From contig CP065367.1 of NCBI GenBank assembly GCA_023206055.1, positions 1,116,001 to 1,180,000 on the forward strand: 64,000 bases of DNA, written 5' to 3'. Origin of the DNA: Vibrio cyclitrophicus (GTDB taxonomy: Bacteria; Pseudomonadota; Gammaproteobacteria; Enterobacterales; Vibrionaceae). Both the position numbers and the translations under genes were made by a program. This document shows, piece after piece, positions 1 to 9,095 of the stretch; positions within the stretch are counted from its first letter, which is position 1, and each line of letters starts with the position of its first letter. The notes beneath the pieces were generated by a model that was given only the letters and a program-made list of their open reading frames with translations, did no database searches and was not told the origin of the DNA.

Positions 1-747
<747 letters not shown>

Positions 748-749
748 CC

Positions 750-2432
750 ATGCGATTTCTTAACAAGCCATTTTTATCCATACTCCTAACGCTGCTGTTA
801 GGAGCTTTCTCGTCCTTTTCGGCATTGGCGGCGACTGCCGTAGCGAGCGTTTCACAAAACAGTGTCACCAAAGATCAAGTATTCCTACTTAGAGTCTCAA
901 CCGATGAAAAGGTCTCTTCTGATGCTCTAGATCTAACGGCGCTCCAGCAAGATTTCTATGTCGGCACACCAAGCTTTGGCTCGTCGATGCGAATCGTCAA
1001 TGGTAGCCGCTCGGTGTCAAGTGAATGGAACATCAGCCTTGCTCCACTGCGTTTGGGTAAGGTTCAGATTCCTAGCTTCGATATTGAAGGGGCAAAAACC
1101 AAGCCAATCACCATCAATGTTGCCGTTAATAAAGCTGCACCCACTCAACATGATATGGCTGAGTTCCAGCTTAATCTGAGTAAAGACTCGCTATACCCAC
1201 AAGAAGTCGCTGAGCTTGATGTAAAACTCATCATTAAAGCTGACCCAAGAAGACTGCAAGATCCTAAAATAACGCCACCGAGCTCGCCGGGCTTAGATGT
1301 GGAACCTATTGGTGAATCGAAGCAATTTCAAGATGTCCTCAATGGACAAGAAGTGACGGTTGTTCAACAGTCTTTCCGTATCTCTTCTCAAAAGGCCGGA
1401 CAGTTTAAGCTGAATGGGCCGAAGCTGACTGGAGCCGTTGTCTACTCGACCAACAACTCCAGTACAACGCGCTTGTTCCAACTCGACACTCCCGTTGACA
1501 CCCTAGATGTAACCGTCAAAGAGGTGCCAAAAGGCTACCAAGGTGAATGGTTACCAACATCAAACTTCAAACTGATACAAAAATGGTCAGATAGCCTAGG
1601 TAACGAGCTAACTAATAACAATGGTTTGGAAGGCGACAACAAAACCATTGAAATGGAAGCGGGTGATTCGTTAACTCGTACCATTACTATGACGGCTAGC
1701 AATTTAACCCAGCACCAACTGCCAAAACTGAATGTCACCTACCCTAAATCGGTTCGTGTTTATGAAGAGAAGCCGCAATTTGGTACCACACAGTCAGGCG
1801 ATGCAGTAGTAGTTTACAAGCAGGTCTTGATCCCGAAAGAAGCTGGAAATATCTCGCTTCCTGATGTGTCTCAATCTTGGTTTAACACCGATTTGCAATC
1901 AGAACAAACCAGCAAAGCGCAAGGGCTAGAGTTAGCGGTAAAAGCAAGTGACCGTGCGACCTCAAGCACGCCACCTCCAGTGGTAGAAACACCCACCAAA
2001 CAAGCCAACCCGACGATTGTTACCGTTGATAACCCTGGAATATGGCCTTACCTAACCGCGCTGTTCGCTGTCTTATGGTTGATTAGCTCTGTGATGGCTT
2101 TCTACTTCTGGTCACGCCGTGGTGTAACGACAAAACCAACACACACTGTTGAACGTCAATCAGCTACAGCAGAAGCGCTAATTACCGCGCTGAAAGCAAA
2201 AGATGGCGTGATGACCAGAACCTTGTTTGAACAGTGGAAATCTGAAAATTCAGATCTAAGCGATGAAACGTTAGAAGCCGTTGAAGCCGAACTAAGTAAG
2301 CTAAACCAAAGCCTTTATGGTGAAACTAGCTCGACAAACCCATCATGGGATCCTTCTGAGGCAATCAAAACGGTTAAGAAACCAAAGCGCATGTCGAACA
2401 ATACACGCAAGAGCACATTAGAAAGGCTTTGA
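750..2432 (+). CDS. batD: BatD family protein
   Basis: A 560-residue protein with an N-terminal signal peptide (LSILLTLLLGAFSSFSALAA), a large extracytoplasmic beta-rich region and one membrane helix near residues 425-450 (YLTALFAVLWLISSVMAFYF), followed by a short cytoplasmic tail. This is the normal layout of BatD (oxygen-tolerance family), the last gene of Bat operons. I chose the ATG at 750 rather than the in-frame GTG at 741: it starts right before the signal peptide and leaves a 2-base gap after the preceding stop. BatD is thought to act with the membrane VWA proteins BatA/BatB; the biochemical role is not established. A strong bidirectional terminator follows, so this ends the operon. 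Confidence 0.88.
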   Translation: MRFLNKPFLSILLTLLLGAFSSFSALAATAVASVSQNSVTKDQVFLLRVSTDEKVSSDALDLTALQQDFYVGTPSFGSSMRIVNGSRSVSSEWNISLAPLRLGKVQIPSFDIEGAKTKPITINVAVNKAAPTQHDMAEFQLNLSKDSLYPQEVAELDVKLIIKADPRRLQDPKITPPSSPGLDVEPIGESKQFQDVLNGQEVTVVQQSFRISSQKAGQFKLNGPKLTGAVVYSTNNSSTTRLFQLDTPVDTLDVTVKEVPKGYQGEWLPTSNFKLIQKWSDSLGNELTNNNGLEGDNKTIEMEAGDSLTRTITMTASNLTQHQLPKLNVTYPKSVRVYEEKPQFGTTQSGDAVVVYKQVLIPKEAGNISLPDVSQSWFNTDLQSEQTSKAQGLELAVKASDRATSSTPPPVVETPTKQANPTIVTVDNPGIWPYLTALFAVLWLISSVMAFYFWSRRGVTTKPTHTVERQSATAEALITALKAKDGVMTRTLFEQWKSENSDLSDETLEAVEAELSKLNQSLYGETSSTNPSWDPSEAIKTVKKPKRMSNNTRKSTLERL

Positions 2433-2483
2433 TTAACCAGCGGTCTAAGTAAGCAGAAAGCTAGTTGATCAGAAAATCTAAGT

Positions 2484-2542
2484 AAAAAAAGAACGAAGCC
2501 GTGATGACCACATTGTGATCATCACGGCTTCATTCGTTTTTT
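2484..2542. terminator. Bidirectional intrinsic terminator
   Basis: The 13-bp perfect stem GAAGCCGTGATGA/TCATCACGGCTTC is flanked by an A-run on the left and a T-run on the right. It separates batD from the convergent diguanylate cyclase gene and can serve both. Confidence 0.9.
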
Positions 2543-2566
2543 AAAACGGAAAAATTAAATGCCACA

Positions 2567-4711
2567 CTAAGTCAGTGGCGTCGCAACCTTTCTCCGTTTT
2601 AAAGCAGAAACAATTCTATTTCGCCCTGAGTCTTTGGCTTGATATAAAGCTTTGTCTGCCTTGCCATACAGCAGATCAAAATCGAATTGATGCTGGTCTG
2701 AGGTTATCGAGGCATAGCCGACGGATGCGGTTAAATACTGACTGGTGCTGCTTTCACAATGAAGGATCTTCGCCTCTTCAATGCACTTTCTAATCGACTC
2801 GGCACGCTGCTTCGTTTCAGAGTGATTAGTGCCGATCATCAACAACATAAACTCTTCTCCCCCAATACGACAGAAGGTTTCCTTATCACTATGAACATGG
2901 GCATTAAGTATCTTGCCGATGGTTCGCAGAGCTGCGTCTCCTTCAGTATGACCATAGACGCTGTTGTACAAACCAAAGTGATCGAGGTCGACGAGGATCA
3001 ATCCAAATGTGACTTCATGCTGTGTGGCAAACACCCCTTGATCGTCACAATTTAGATCTTCTAACACCTGCGACAACATACGACGATTTCCAAGACGTGT
3101 CAGCGGGTCTAATTTAGAGATGATATCCAGCTGCTCATTTGCTCGTTCAAGCTCTTGAGTGCGCTTACTAACCTCTTGTTCGAGGGTTTCATTAAGCTTT
3201 TTGAGCTCCTCTTGCGCCATGGTTCTCTGTAACACCTCAGCTAAACTAGAAGCGAAGATACGTATCACTTCACGAAGCTGTGAGGTTAAAGGGCTGCGAG
3301 TTAACAGGTTATCGGCTGCGATAAACGCAATTGGCTCACCCGTGTTTGTGGTGAGCATAGTCATTGCCGTCCAACCGACTCCCACAATATTGAAATCGTG
3401 ATAGATAGGCACTGATTCTTCAAAGGCGACTTGATTGGGGCAAGCGCGAGCTGCGGCTACGATGTCACGTTCCACCAGCTCAGAGCGATAATAAGACTCA
3501 TCGACAATACCGCCTTTAATGTCGGTGCCCCAAGTACCTTGCATGTAGCTACAGTTTTTATCAGTGAGGAAAACCGCTAATCGGTCAATGCCTAAGTGCT
3601 GAATCGCAAAACTGACGGCGGACTTACATACTTCACTGACGCTGTCGCAGCGAGACAGCTCAACCATACTCGAGTGCAGCATACGTATGTTCTGCTCTTG
3701 ACGCTTACGGATGTAGATCTGAGAGAGCAGAGAGCCAAACGACTCAAGCATCTGCTTTTGATAATTGGTAATGGGTGAACGATGAATGTAGTTATCCATG
3801 GCGATCCAGCCGACAGGTTTCTCCCCTTCACGCAAGATAAGCATACCGTTCCAACCTTGCCCAACGACGTTCCCTTCTGTGTATAGGGGCGCGTTCTCTA
3901 TAATGACGAGATTGGTGTGATTGTTAGACAGTGCCTCAATGTATTCGGCTTCAAGCTGATGCAGATCGTATTGAGTATGATGTTCGCTGTTTGTCTTGCC
4001 CGCTTCGTCAGTGCCATAGGTGCCGCTGAAACAACGCTTTTTCATATCGAGCAACATAAAGATCGCACGATCAAAACCTAAACGGTCGCGAACTGCTTCA
4101 ATCGAAGCCTTATACAAGGCATCAAGTGATTCAGGGTTAGAAAGCTCTAACGCGACTTGATGAACCAGTTTCATGTTCTCGACAAACAGTTCCCGCAGCT
4201 TTATCTCATCTAGGTACTGCGCTTCACGTGTGTCTCGATGCTTTATCTCAAGCGCTGCATTTTTTTCGGCACGAATACATTGCCAACGAGCAGCCGCGAG
4301 CTGTAAGACATCAAGATCTTGATCGAAGGTTTGATTGACCTTCTCAGCATTGCAATTTTGAACGATTAAATAAGTTCTACAGGCAGGCGCGTTGTCGAGC
4401 ATCATGATGAACGACTCTCCACCCAGCACTTTCATGTGTTCCCAATTACAGGTATTGATTGCCATAGGTAACACACCGTCTGCAGTATCAAACTGTGAAA
4501 CCCATGGCCAAAATGTAGAGGGGTAATTCTCAAGAGAGGTTAATTCGCCATGACAAAACAAGGGTAACGAATCGCTTTCCGGTATTGGCTCAGCGAATAT
4601 CCCAACCCCTTTAGGATCAAGTATCTTAGCCAAGTAGTCGAAAAGATACCCTGCCAACAAACGGTGATCGCGCGTAGCAGATATTTGTTTTGCAAAGGCT
4701 TTTACAGGCAC
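2567..4711 (-). CDS. GAF-GAF-GGDEF diguanylate cyclase
   Basis: A 714-residue soluble protein. An N-terminal region of about 170 residues has no motif I recognise. It is followed by two GAF-like sensory domains (about 175-330 and 345-495; note the paired motifs GWIAMDNYIHRSPIT and AFIAADNLLTRSPLT), a coiled coil (about 500-530) and a C-terminal GGDEF domain. The active-site motif is GGEEF (IGGEEFMLLM), compatible with c-di-GMP synthesis. The inhibitory RxxD site is absent (SDKE in its place), and the usual FKxxND motif reads FGLYNS, a departure that may affect activity. The start is GTG. A GGDEF gene next to the pst operon is also known in V. cholerae chromosome II (CdgA), which suggests a link with phosphate state. 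No membrane segment was seen. Confidence 0.88.
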   Translation of the reverse strand: MPVKAFAKQISATRDHRLLAGYLFDYLAKILDPKGVGIFAEPIPESDSLPLFCHGELTSLENYPSTFWPWVSQFDTADGVLPMAINTCNWEHMKVLGGESFIMMLDNAPACRTYLIVQNCNAEKVNQTFDQDLDVLQLAAARWQCIRAEKNAALEIKHRDTREAQYLDEIKLRELFVENMKLVHQVALELSNPESLDALYKASIEAVRDRLGFDRAIFMLLDMKKRCFSGTYGTDEAGKTNSEHHTQYDLHQLEAEYIEALSNNHTNLVIIENAPLYTEGNVVGQGWNGMLILREGEKPVGWIAMDNYIHRSPITNYQKQMLESFGSLLSQIYIRKRQEQNIRMLHSSMVELSRCDSVSEVCKSAVSFAIQHLGIDRLAVFLTDKNCSYMQGTWGTDIKGGIVDESYYRSELVERDIVAAARACPNQVAFEESVPIYHDFNIVGVGWTAMTMLTTNTGEPIAFIAADNLLTRSPLTSQLREVIRIFASSLAEVLQRTMAQEELKKLNETLEQEVSKRTQELERANEQLDIISKLDPLTRLGNRRMLSQVLEDLNCDDQGVFATQHEVTFGLILVDLDHFGLYNSVYGHTEGDAALRTIGKILNAHVHSDKETFCRIGGEEFMLLMIGTNHSETKQRAESIRKCIEEAKILHCESSTSQYLTASVGYASITSDQHQFDFDLLYGKADKALYQAKDSGRNRIVSALKRRKVATPLT

Positions 4712-5047
4712 AGTTTCCGTCCATTGGCTATTGAGAATACAGCAAAAATACAGAAGCCTTGATATGCAATCAATATAACTAAAAATGAGATGTTAAGCGG
4801 GTCGCAATTTCACTTTTTACATTATCACAAGCATGAGAACGACTACAAAAATGGGATTTCCTGCCCAAAATTTCATCGACATTGGGACTTTGTTAAAGGC
4901 ATAAAAAAGCCCCACCTAAAGTGGGGCAAAACTTCCATCGCTTATAGTTATAGTGATAATTCTGTCGATCTATTCGATTATCTAACCTGCGTTTCAGTTA
5001 GCGTGCTGGTTTTGCTAAAAGGCCAAACACAGCACTTAAATAATCAA
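4712..5047. other. Intergenic, 336 bp
   Basis: This contains the upstream region of the GGDEF gene and the terminator of the pst operon. An open frame at 4790-5146 runs into pstB antisense and has no family character, so I do not call it. Confidence 0.7.
4902..4927 (-). terminator. Intrinsic terminator of the pst operon
   Basis: Stem GCCCCAC/GTGGGGC with a 5-base loop, followed on the minus strand by a T-run. It lies about 120 bases past the pstB stop. Confidence 0.88.
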
Positions 5048-5797
5048 TTAACCAAAGTCACCGTTTACGTAACCTTTAGTACGATCATCTTTTGGTTCGC
5101 TGAAGATAACACTCGTTTCGTTGTGCTCTACAAGCTCTCCCATTAAGAAGAAAGCAGTACGGTCTGAGATACGACGCGCTTGCTGCATTGAGTGCGTTAC
5201 GATAACGATAGTGAAGTCTTTCTTCAGGTCTTCCATCAATTCTTCAATCTTGTGCGTCGCGATTGGGTCAAGAGCCGATGTCGGTTCATCCATCAGGATT
5301 ACATCCGGTTCCATTGCAATTGTACGAGCGATACATAGACGTTGTTGCTGACCACCAGACAAGCCAAATGCGTGTGCTTTAAGACGATCTTTTACTTCGT
5401 CCCAAAGAGCTGCACTGCGCAGTGAGCTTTCTACTACTTCATCAATGTGCTTCTTGTCTTTGATACCTTGAGCACGCAAGCCGTAAGCTACATTCTCGTA
5501 GATGCTCATTGGGAAAGGGTTTGGCTTTTGGAATACCATGCCTACGCGAATACGCAGGTCAGCCACATCAATATTGCCGTAGATGTTTGTACCATCCATA
5601 TCCAGCTTACCTTTAATAGTAACGCCTTCAATTAGGTCATTCATGCGGTTCAAGCAACGTAATAGCGTTGACTTACCACAACCTGATGGGCCAATCAGTG
5701 CCGTAACCTGACGAGTTGGAATTGGCAGGTTGATAGATTTAAGCGCTTGGTTGTCGCCGTAAAACAGATCTAGGTTCTCAATATCAAATTTGTTCAT
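5048..5797 (-). CDS. pstB: Phosphate ABC transporter ATPase PstB
   Basis: A 249-residue ABC ATPase that energises high-affinity phosphate import on the cytoplasmic side. It shows Walker A GPSGCGKST, signature LSGGQQQR, Walker B ILMDEPTSALDP and the switch His in VIVTHSM. The sequence is strongly PstB-like throughout (LRCLNRMNDL, FQKPNPFPMSIYENVAYG), and the length is normal for the family. It is the last gene of pstSCAB, 90 bases after pstA, and is followed by a terminator. No phoU follows it, unlike the E. coli operon. Confidence 0.97.
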   Translation of the reverse strand: MNKFDIENLDLFYGDNQALKSINLPIPTRQVTALIGPSGCGKSTLLRCLNRMNDLIEGVTIKGKLDMDGTNIYGNIDVADLRIRVGMVFQKPNPFPMSIYENVAYGLRAQGIKDKKHIDEVVESSLRSAALWDEVKDRLKAHAFGLSGGQQQRLCIARTIAMEPDVILMDEPTSALDPIATHKIEELMEDLKKDFTIVIVTHSMQQARRISDRTAFFLMGELVEHNETSVIFSEPKDDRTKGYVNGDFG

Positions 5798-5887
5798 GTT
5801 CGTAATCTCTAAATTCTTAAATTCGTGTCTAACTTGATGCTTTCTTTATCACGGGGGCTATCTTTATTGATGAGCCAACTAATGTGC

Positions 5888-6751
5888 TTAGTAAGTTGCC
5901 GTGTTGAAGCGTCTCGCAATCAGTTTTGTAACCATGTTGATCAAGAGAACCAATACAATTAGGACTGTCGCCGTGCCGTAGGCTTGGTTCCACTCATCGA
6001 TAGTAAATAGCTCTGTTGTCAGCTTATATAGGTGAACCGTTAGTGTACGGCCAGAATCGAATACCGACTCAGGAACACGTGCCACCATACCTGCGGTTAA
6101 GAATACAGGTGCTGATTCGCCAATTACACGACCAATACTAAGAATGACCGAAGTTAAGATACCTGGCATTGCGCTTGGTAAGATCAAACGCCAGATAGTG
6201 TAGATTTTTGAAGCGCCAAGGCCGTATGAGCCTTCACGATAAGTTTGTGGTACTGCCATCAATGCTTCTTCTGTAGTACGAATGATTACAGGAAGAATTA
6301 GAATACTCAGCGTTAATGCACCCGACAAAATCGAGAAGCCAAGGCCAAGAATCGAAACAAAGAAGGTCATACCGAACAGACCAAAGATAATCGATGGAAT
6401 ACCCGCTAAAGATTCGGTACAGAAACGAATCACCTTAACCAGTTTACTGCCAACTTTAGCGTATTCGGTTAGGTATATCGCCGTCATAATACCGAGCGGC
6501 GCTGCCACAGCAATTGATGCGATTACCATATAGATCGTGGCAATGATCATTGGGAAAATACCACGTTCTTCACCAGTACGAGTGTAGTCGTCAGTGATGA
6601 AGTTCCAGTCTACGTATTGCAAGCCATTCGATAGGATGTACCAAATGATCCAGAATAAGAAACCAACAGTGACTGCTGCTGCCGCCCAGATAAAACCTTT
6701 CAAGATATTATCTTTGGTTTGACGTGCTTGTTTGAGTTTTACGCGATCCAT
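5888..6751 (-). CDS. pstA: Phosphate ABC transporter permease PstA
   Basis: A 287-residue inner-membrane permease with about six helices and the binding-protein-dependent permease loop (EEALMAVPQTYREGSYGLGA), where PstB docks. Together with PstC it forms the phosphate channel. The start at 6751 follows a good Shine-Dalgarno sequence (GGAG) and is 15 bases after the pstC stop, so translation is probably coupled. Confidence 0.96.
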   Translation of the reverse strand: MDRVKLKQARQTKDNILKGFIWAAAAVTVGFLFWIIWYILSNGLQYVDWNFITDDYTRTGEERGIFPMIIATIYMVIASIAVAAPLGIMTAIYLTEYAKVGSKLVKVIRFCTESLAGIPSIIFGLFGMTFFVSILGLGFSILSGALTLSILILPVIIRTTEEALMAVPQTYREGSYGLGASKIYTIWRLILPSAMPGILTSVILSIGRVIGESAPVFLTAGMVARVPESVFDSGRTLTVHLYKLTTELFTIDEWNQAYGTATVLIVLVLLINMVTKLIARRFNTATY

Positions 6752-6766
6752 ATTACTTCTCCTCGC

Positions 6767-7696
6767 CTACTTCGTTTTTTCACGATTAAGATAAAGCAGA
6801 GCACCATTTAACATCATGATGAATACCAGAAGCACAACGCCGGTTGCGTACAGTGCACTCGCGTGGATACCACTTGCGTAAGACATTTCAATAGCAATGT
6901 TTGCTGTTAGCGTACGAGCTGAGTCCAAAATGCCTTCTGGCATTGCTGGCGCATTACCCATCACCATAATGATTGCCATCGTTTCGCCCAGTGCGCGACC
7001 GATACCCAAAATCACACCAGTCATAATGCCTGAACGTGCAGCAGGAACGAGTAGCTTAAAAATCGTGTAGATTTTCGAAGCACCCAGCGCAAGTGAACCT
7101 TCTTTGTATGTACGAGGTACAGCACGGATCGAAGTTTCAGAAACCGTAATAACGGTAGGAAGAATCATAATACCCAGAACAATGATACCTGCCAGGATAG
7201 TGTTACCCGCTGGCACTTGGAAAACGTTCTGAATCATTGGAACGATGATTACTAGACCGAAGAAGCCGTAAACTACCGACGGGATACCCGCTAGAAGCTC
7301 AACTGCTGGTCGAATAATATCTGCAAGACGCTTTGGAGCAATCTCAGCAATAAAAATAGCGGTTAATACACCAACTGGTACACCAACAACTACAGCTCCA
7401 AGTGTCGAAACAATCGATGCAACAATCATTGTTGCAACACCGAATAGAGCTGGCGGTAACCAGTCAACACCCAGAACGATGCCAGAAACACCGGCCTCTT
7501 GGAATGCAGGGATACTCTCTGCAACGATAAAGTAAGCGATAACGGCTAGTGATACGATGCCGATTACAGCACTCGATAAGAACAAGCCGTGGAAGATTCT
7601 TTCTCTCCAGTCGATACGTTTCTTAGCACGTAGACTTGGCTTGTTGATTTGAGTCGCTTCAGTATTCATAAGCTTTTCACTATTTGCGATGGTCAT
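6767..7696 (-). CDS. pstC: Phosphate ABC transporter permease PstC
   Basis: A 309-residue permease with a cytoplasmic basic N-terminus, about six membrane helices and the EAA-type loop (IRAVPRTYKEGSLALGA). It is the partner of PstA in the phosphate importer. The start used is ATG 7696; a second in-frame ATG at codon 10 (MNTEATQ) is possible, since neither has a strong Shine-Dalgarno. It is separated from pstS by 111 bases that hold a hairpin, which would lower permease expression relative to the binding protein. Confidence 0.95.
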   Translation of the reverse strand: MTIANSEKLMNTEATQINKPSLRAKKRIDWRERIFHGLFLSSAVIGIVSLAVIAYFIVAESIPAFQEAGVSGIVLGVDWLPPALFGVATMIVASIVSTLGAVVVGVPVGVLTAIFIAEIAPKRLADIIRPAVELLAGIPSVVYGFFGLVIIVPMIQNVFQVPAGNTILAGIIVLGIMILPTVITVSETSIRAVPRTYKEGSLALGASKIYTIFKLLVPAARSGIMTGVILGIGRALGETMAIIMVMGNAPAMPEGILDSARTLTANIAIEMSYASGIHASALYATGVVLLVFIMMLNGALLYLNREKTK

Positions 7697-7750
7697 ATAT
7701 AAAATCTCAAACTTTGCGGCTCAATAAGAGCTCGAAATAAACAAAGTTGA

Positions 7751-7781
7751 AAGAAAAGGCTCAGCCTAAAGCAGGCTGAGC
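7751..7781 (-). terminator. Partial terminator/attenuator between pstS and pstC
   Basis: A perfect 9-bp stem GCTCAGCCT/AGGCTGAGC is followed on the minus strand by CTTTTCTTTC. The U-tract is interrupted, so I expect leaky termination that favours PstS over the membrane subunits. Confidence 0.75.
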
Positions 7782-7807
7782 AATAATTAAGATTGAATCA
7801 GTTAAGA

Positions 7808-8629
7808 TTAGTTAACTGTGATGTAGCCTTTTTTAGCTGAGATAGCTTGAGCTTCGTCTGCAACCATCCAGTCTAGGAATTGCTGAGTTTCAGCTGATGG
7901 AGCGCCATCTTTGTAAAGTACTAGGAAAGGACGAGCAACTTTGTAAGAACCGTTCTTAACGTTGTCTACAGTCGCAGCAGCGCCGTCGATAGTTAGAGCT
8001 TGAACAGATTCGTCAACTGTACCTAGAGAGATAAAGCCGATAGCGTATGGGTTGCTTGCTACAGAAACTTTAAGTGCGCCGTTACCGTTTGCAACTTGTG
8101 CACGTTGAGAGATAGCCGATACTTTCTGTTCGCCAATTGTCTTCTTAAGGCTCATGATGTCTTCGAATGCGCCACGTGTACCAGAAGCAGTATCACGAGT
8201 GATTGCTACGATTGGCTTGTCAGCACCGCCAACATCTTTCCAGTTAGTGATGTCGCCTTTGTAGATTGAAGTGATTTGGTCTGCAGTAAGTGCAGATACT
8301 TCGTTGCTCGGGTTAACAACAACTGCGATACCGTCACGAGCGATAACGAGCTCTTTCAGGTCAGCTGTTTTCTCTTCTTCTTTAAGGTCACGAGAAGAGA
8401 TACCAAGGTCAGCACTTCCATTTTTTGCTGCTTTGATGCCTGCAGAAGAACCTGGTGCTTGAATTTCGATGAACACTGGTTCGCCTTTATTCATGTAGGT
8501 TTCTGCAAAAACTTCAACCAGTGGAGAAGCACTGTTAGAGCCAACTACAGAGATAGTTTCTTTAGCTGAAGCTGTATTCACTGTTAGAGCGCCTAGTAGT
8601 GCGATTGCACCGATAACTGTCTTTTTCAT
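7808..8629 (-). CDS. pstS: Periplasmic phosphate-binding protein PstS
   Basis: A 273-residue periplasmic protein with a signal peptide (KKTVIGAIALLGALTVNTASA) and the phosphate-binding protein fold. Typical signatures are VVGSNSASPLVEVFAE near the mature N-terminus, SSAGIKAAKNGSADLGISSR and TRDTASGTRGAFEDI, in which Ser/Thr/Arg/Asp ligands bind phosphate. I use ATG 8629; a GTG one codon upstream is also possible. It is shorter than E. coli PstS and belongs to the compact Vibrio type (the pst2 system of chromosome II). It is the first gene of the operon, downstream of tandem Pho boxes. Confidence 0.95.
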   Translation of the reverse strand: MKKTVIGAIALLGALTVNTASAKETISVVGSNSASPLVEVFAETYMNKGEPVFIEIQAPGSSAGIKAAKNGSADLGISSRDLKEEEKTADLKELVIARDGIAVVVNPSNEVSALTADQITSIYKGDITNWKDVGGADKPIVAITRDTASGTRGAFEDIMSLKKTIGEQKVSAISQRAQVANGNGALKVSVASNPYAIGFISLGTVDESVQALTIDGAAATVDNVKNGSYKVARPFLVLYKDGAPSAETQQFLDWMVADEAQAISAKKGYITVN

Positions 8630-8702
8630 CACAAATTTCCTTTAGTGGCGTTATTGCCGTAATGTTGTTTTGCTTGAACGAGGCCTACTTTAGAATCCGA
8701 AT

Positions 8703-8742
8703 GTGACAGTTGTGTTTCACTAAATTGAAGCCTATATGACAA
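8703..8742 (-). promoter_or_regulatory. Tandem PhoB (Pho) box upstream of pstS
   Basis: On the minus strand four 7-mers occur at an exact 11-bp period: TTGTCAT, GCTTCAA, GTGAAAC, CTGTCAC. The first and last match the Pho-box unit CTGTCAT closely and the middle two are degenerate. The period and the position about 75-115 bases upstream of pstS are what is expected of PhoB activation. Confidence 0.8.
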
Positions 8743-9095
8743 CTGCAATTTATTTTCTTGGTTTCCCCTTACTAAATAGCATTGAGCTAATAGAACGAGT
8801 GAATTCATAGGCGAAAAATATTAATTGCAACGTCTTCAAACCAAAACGCTTAATATCTCACCACCCCTTGTCATTACTGACTACCAGCCTCTTACCTGTA
8901 TTAAATACCCCTCTTTATTTAAGGGCAAAGCCTTGTTTGTACAATAAATATTCAATATTTATCAAATGCCTATCGCATATATCAAAATCGAATCTATTAC
9001 TGATTGAATTGTCATTCTCAGAAGTTAGAATCACCTGCTAATTACAATAATAACAATTGCTTCTGCTCATTTACTTATTCAAAGAGGGACAATAC
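8743..9095. other. Divergent intergenic region pstS / chemoreceptor
   Basis: AT-rich. Apart from the Pho box next to it and the ribosome-binding site GAGGG at 9084-9088 for the chemoreceptor, I see only a weak hairpin (AAGG/CCTT near 8930). Confidence 0.6.

Noticed and set aside
4790..5146. 118-codon open frame
   Set aside because: It crosses the pst terminator and runs antisense into pstB; composition is not protein-like.
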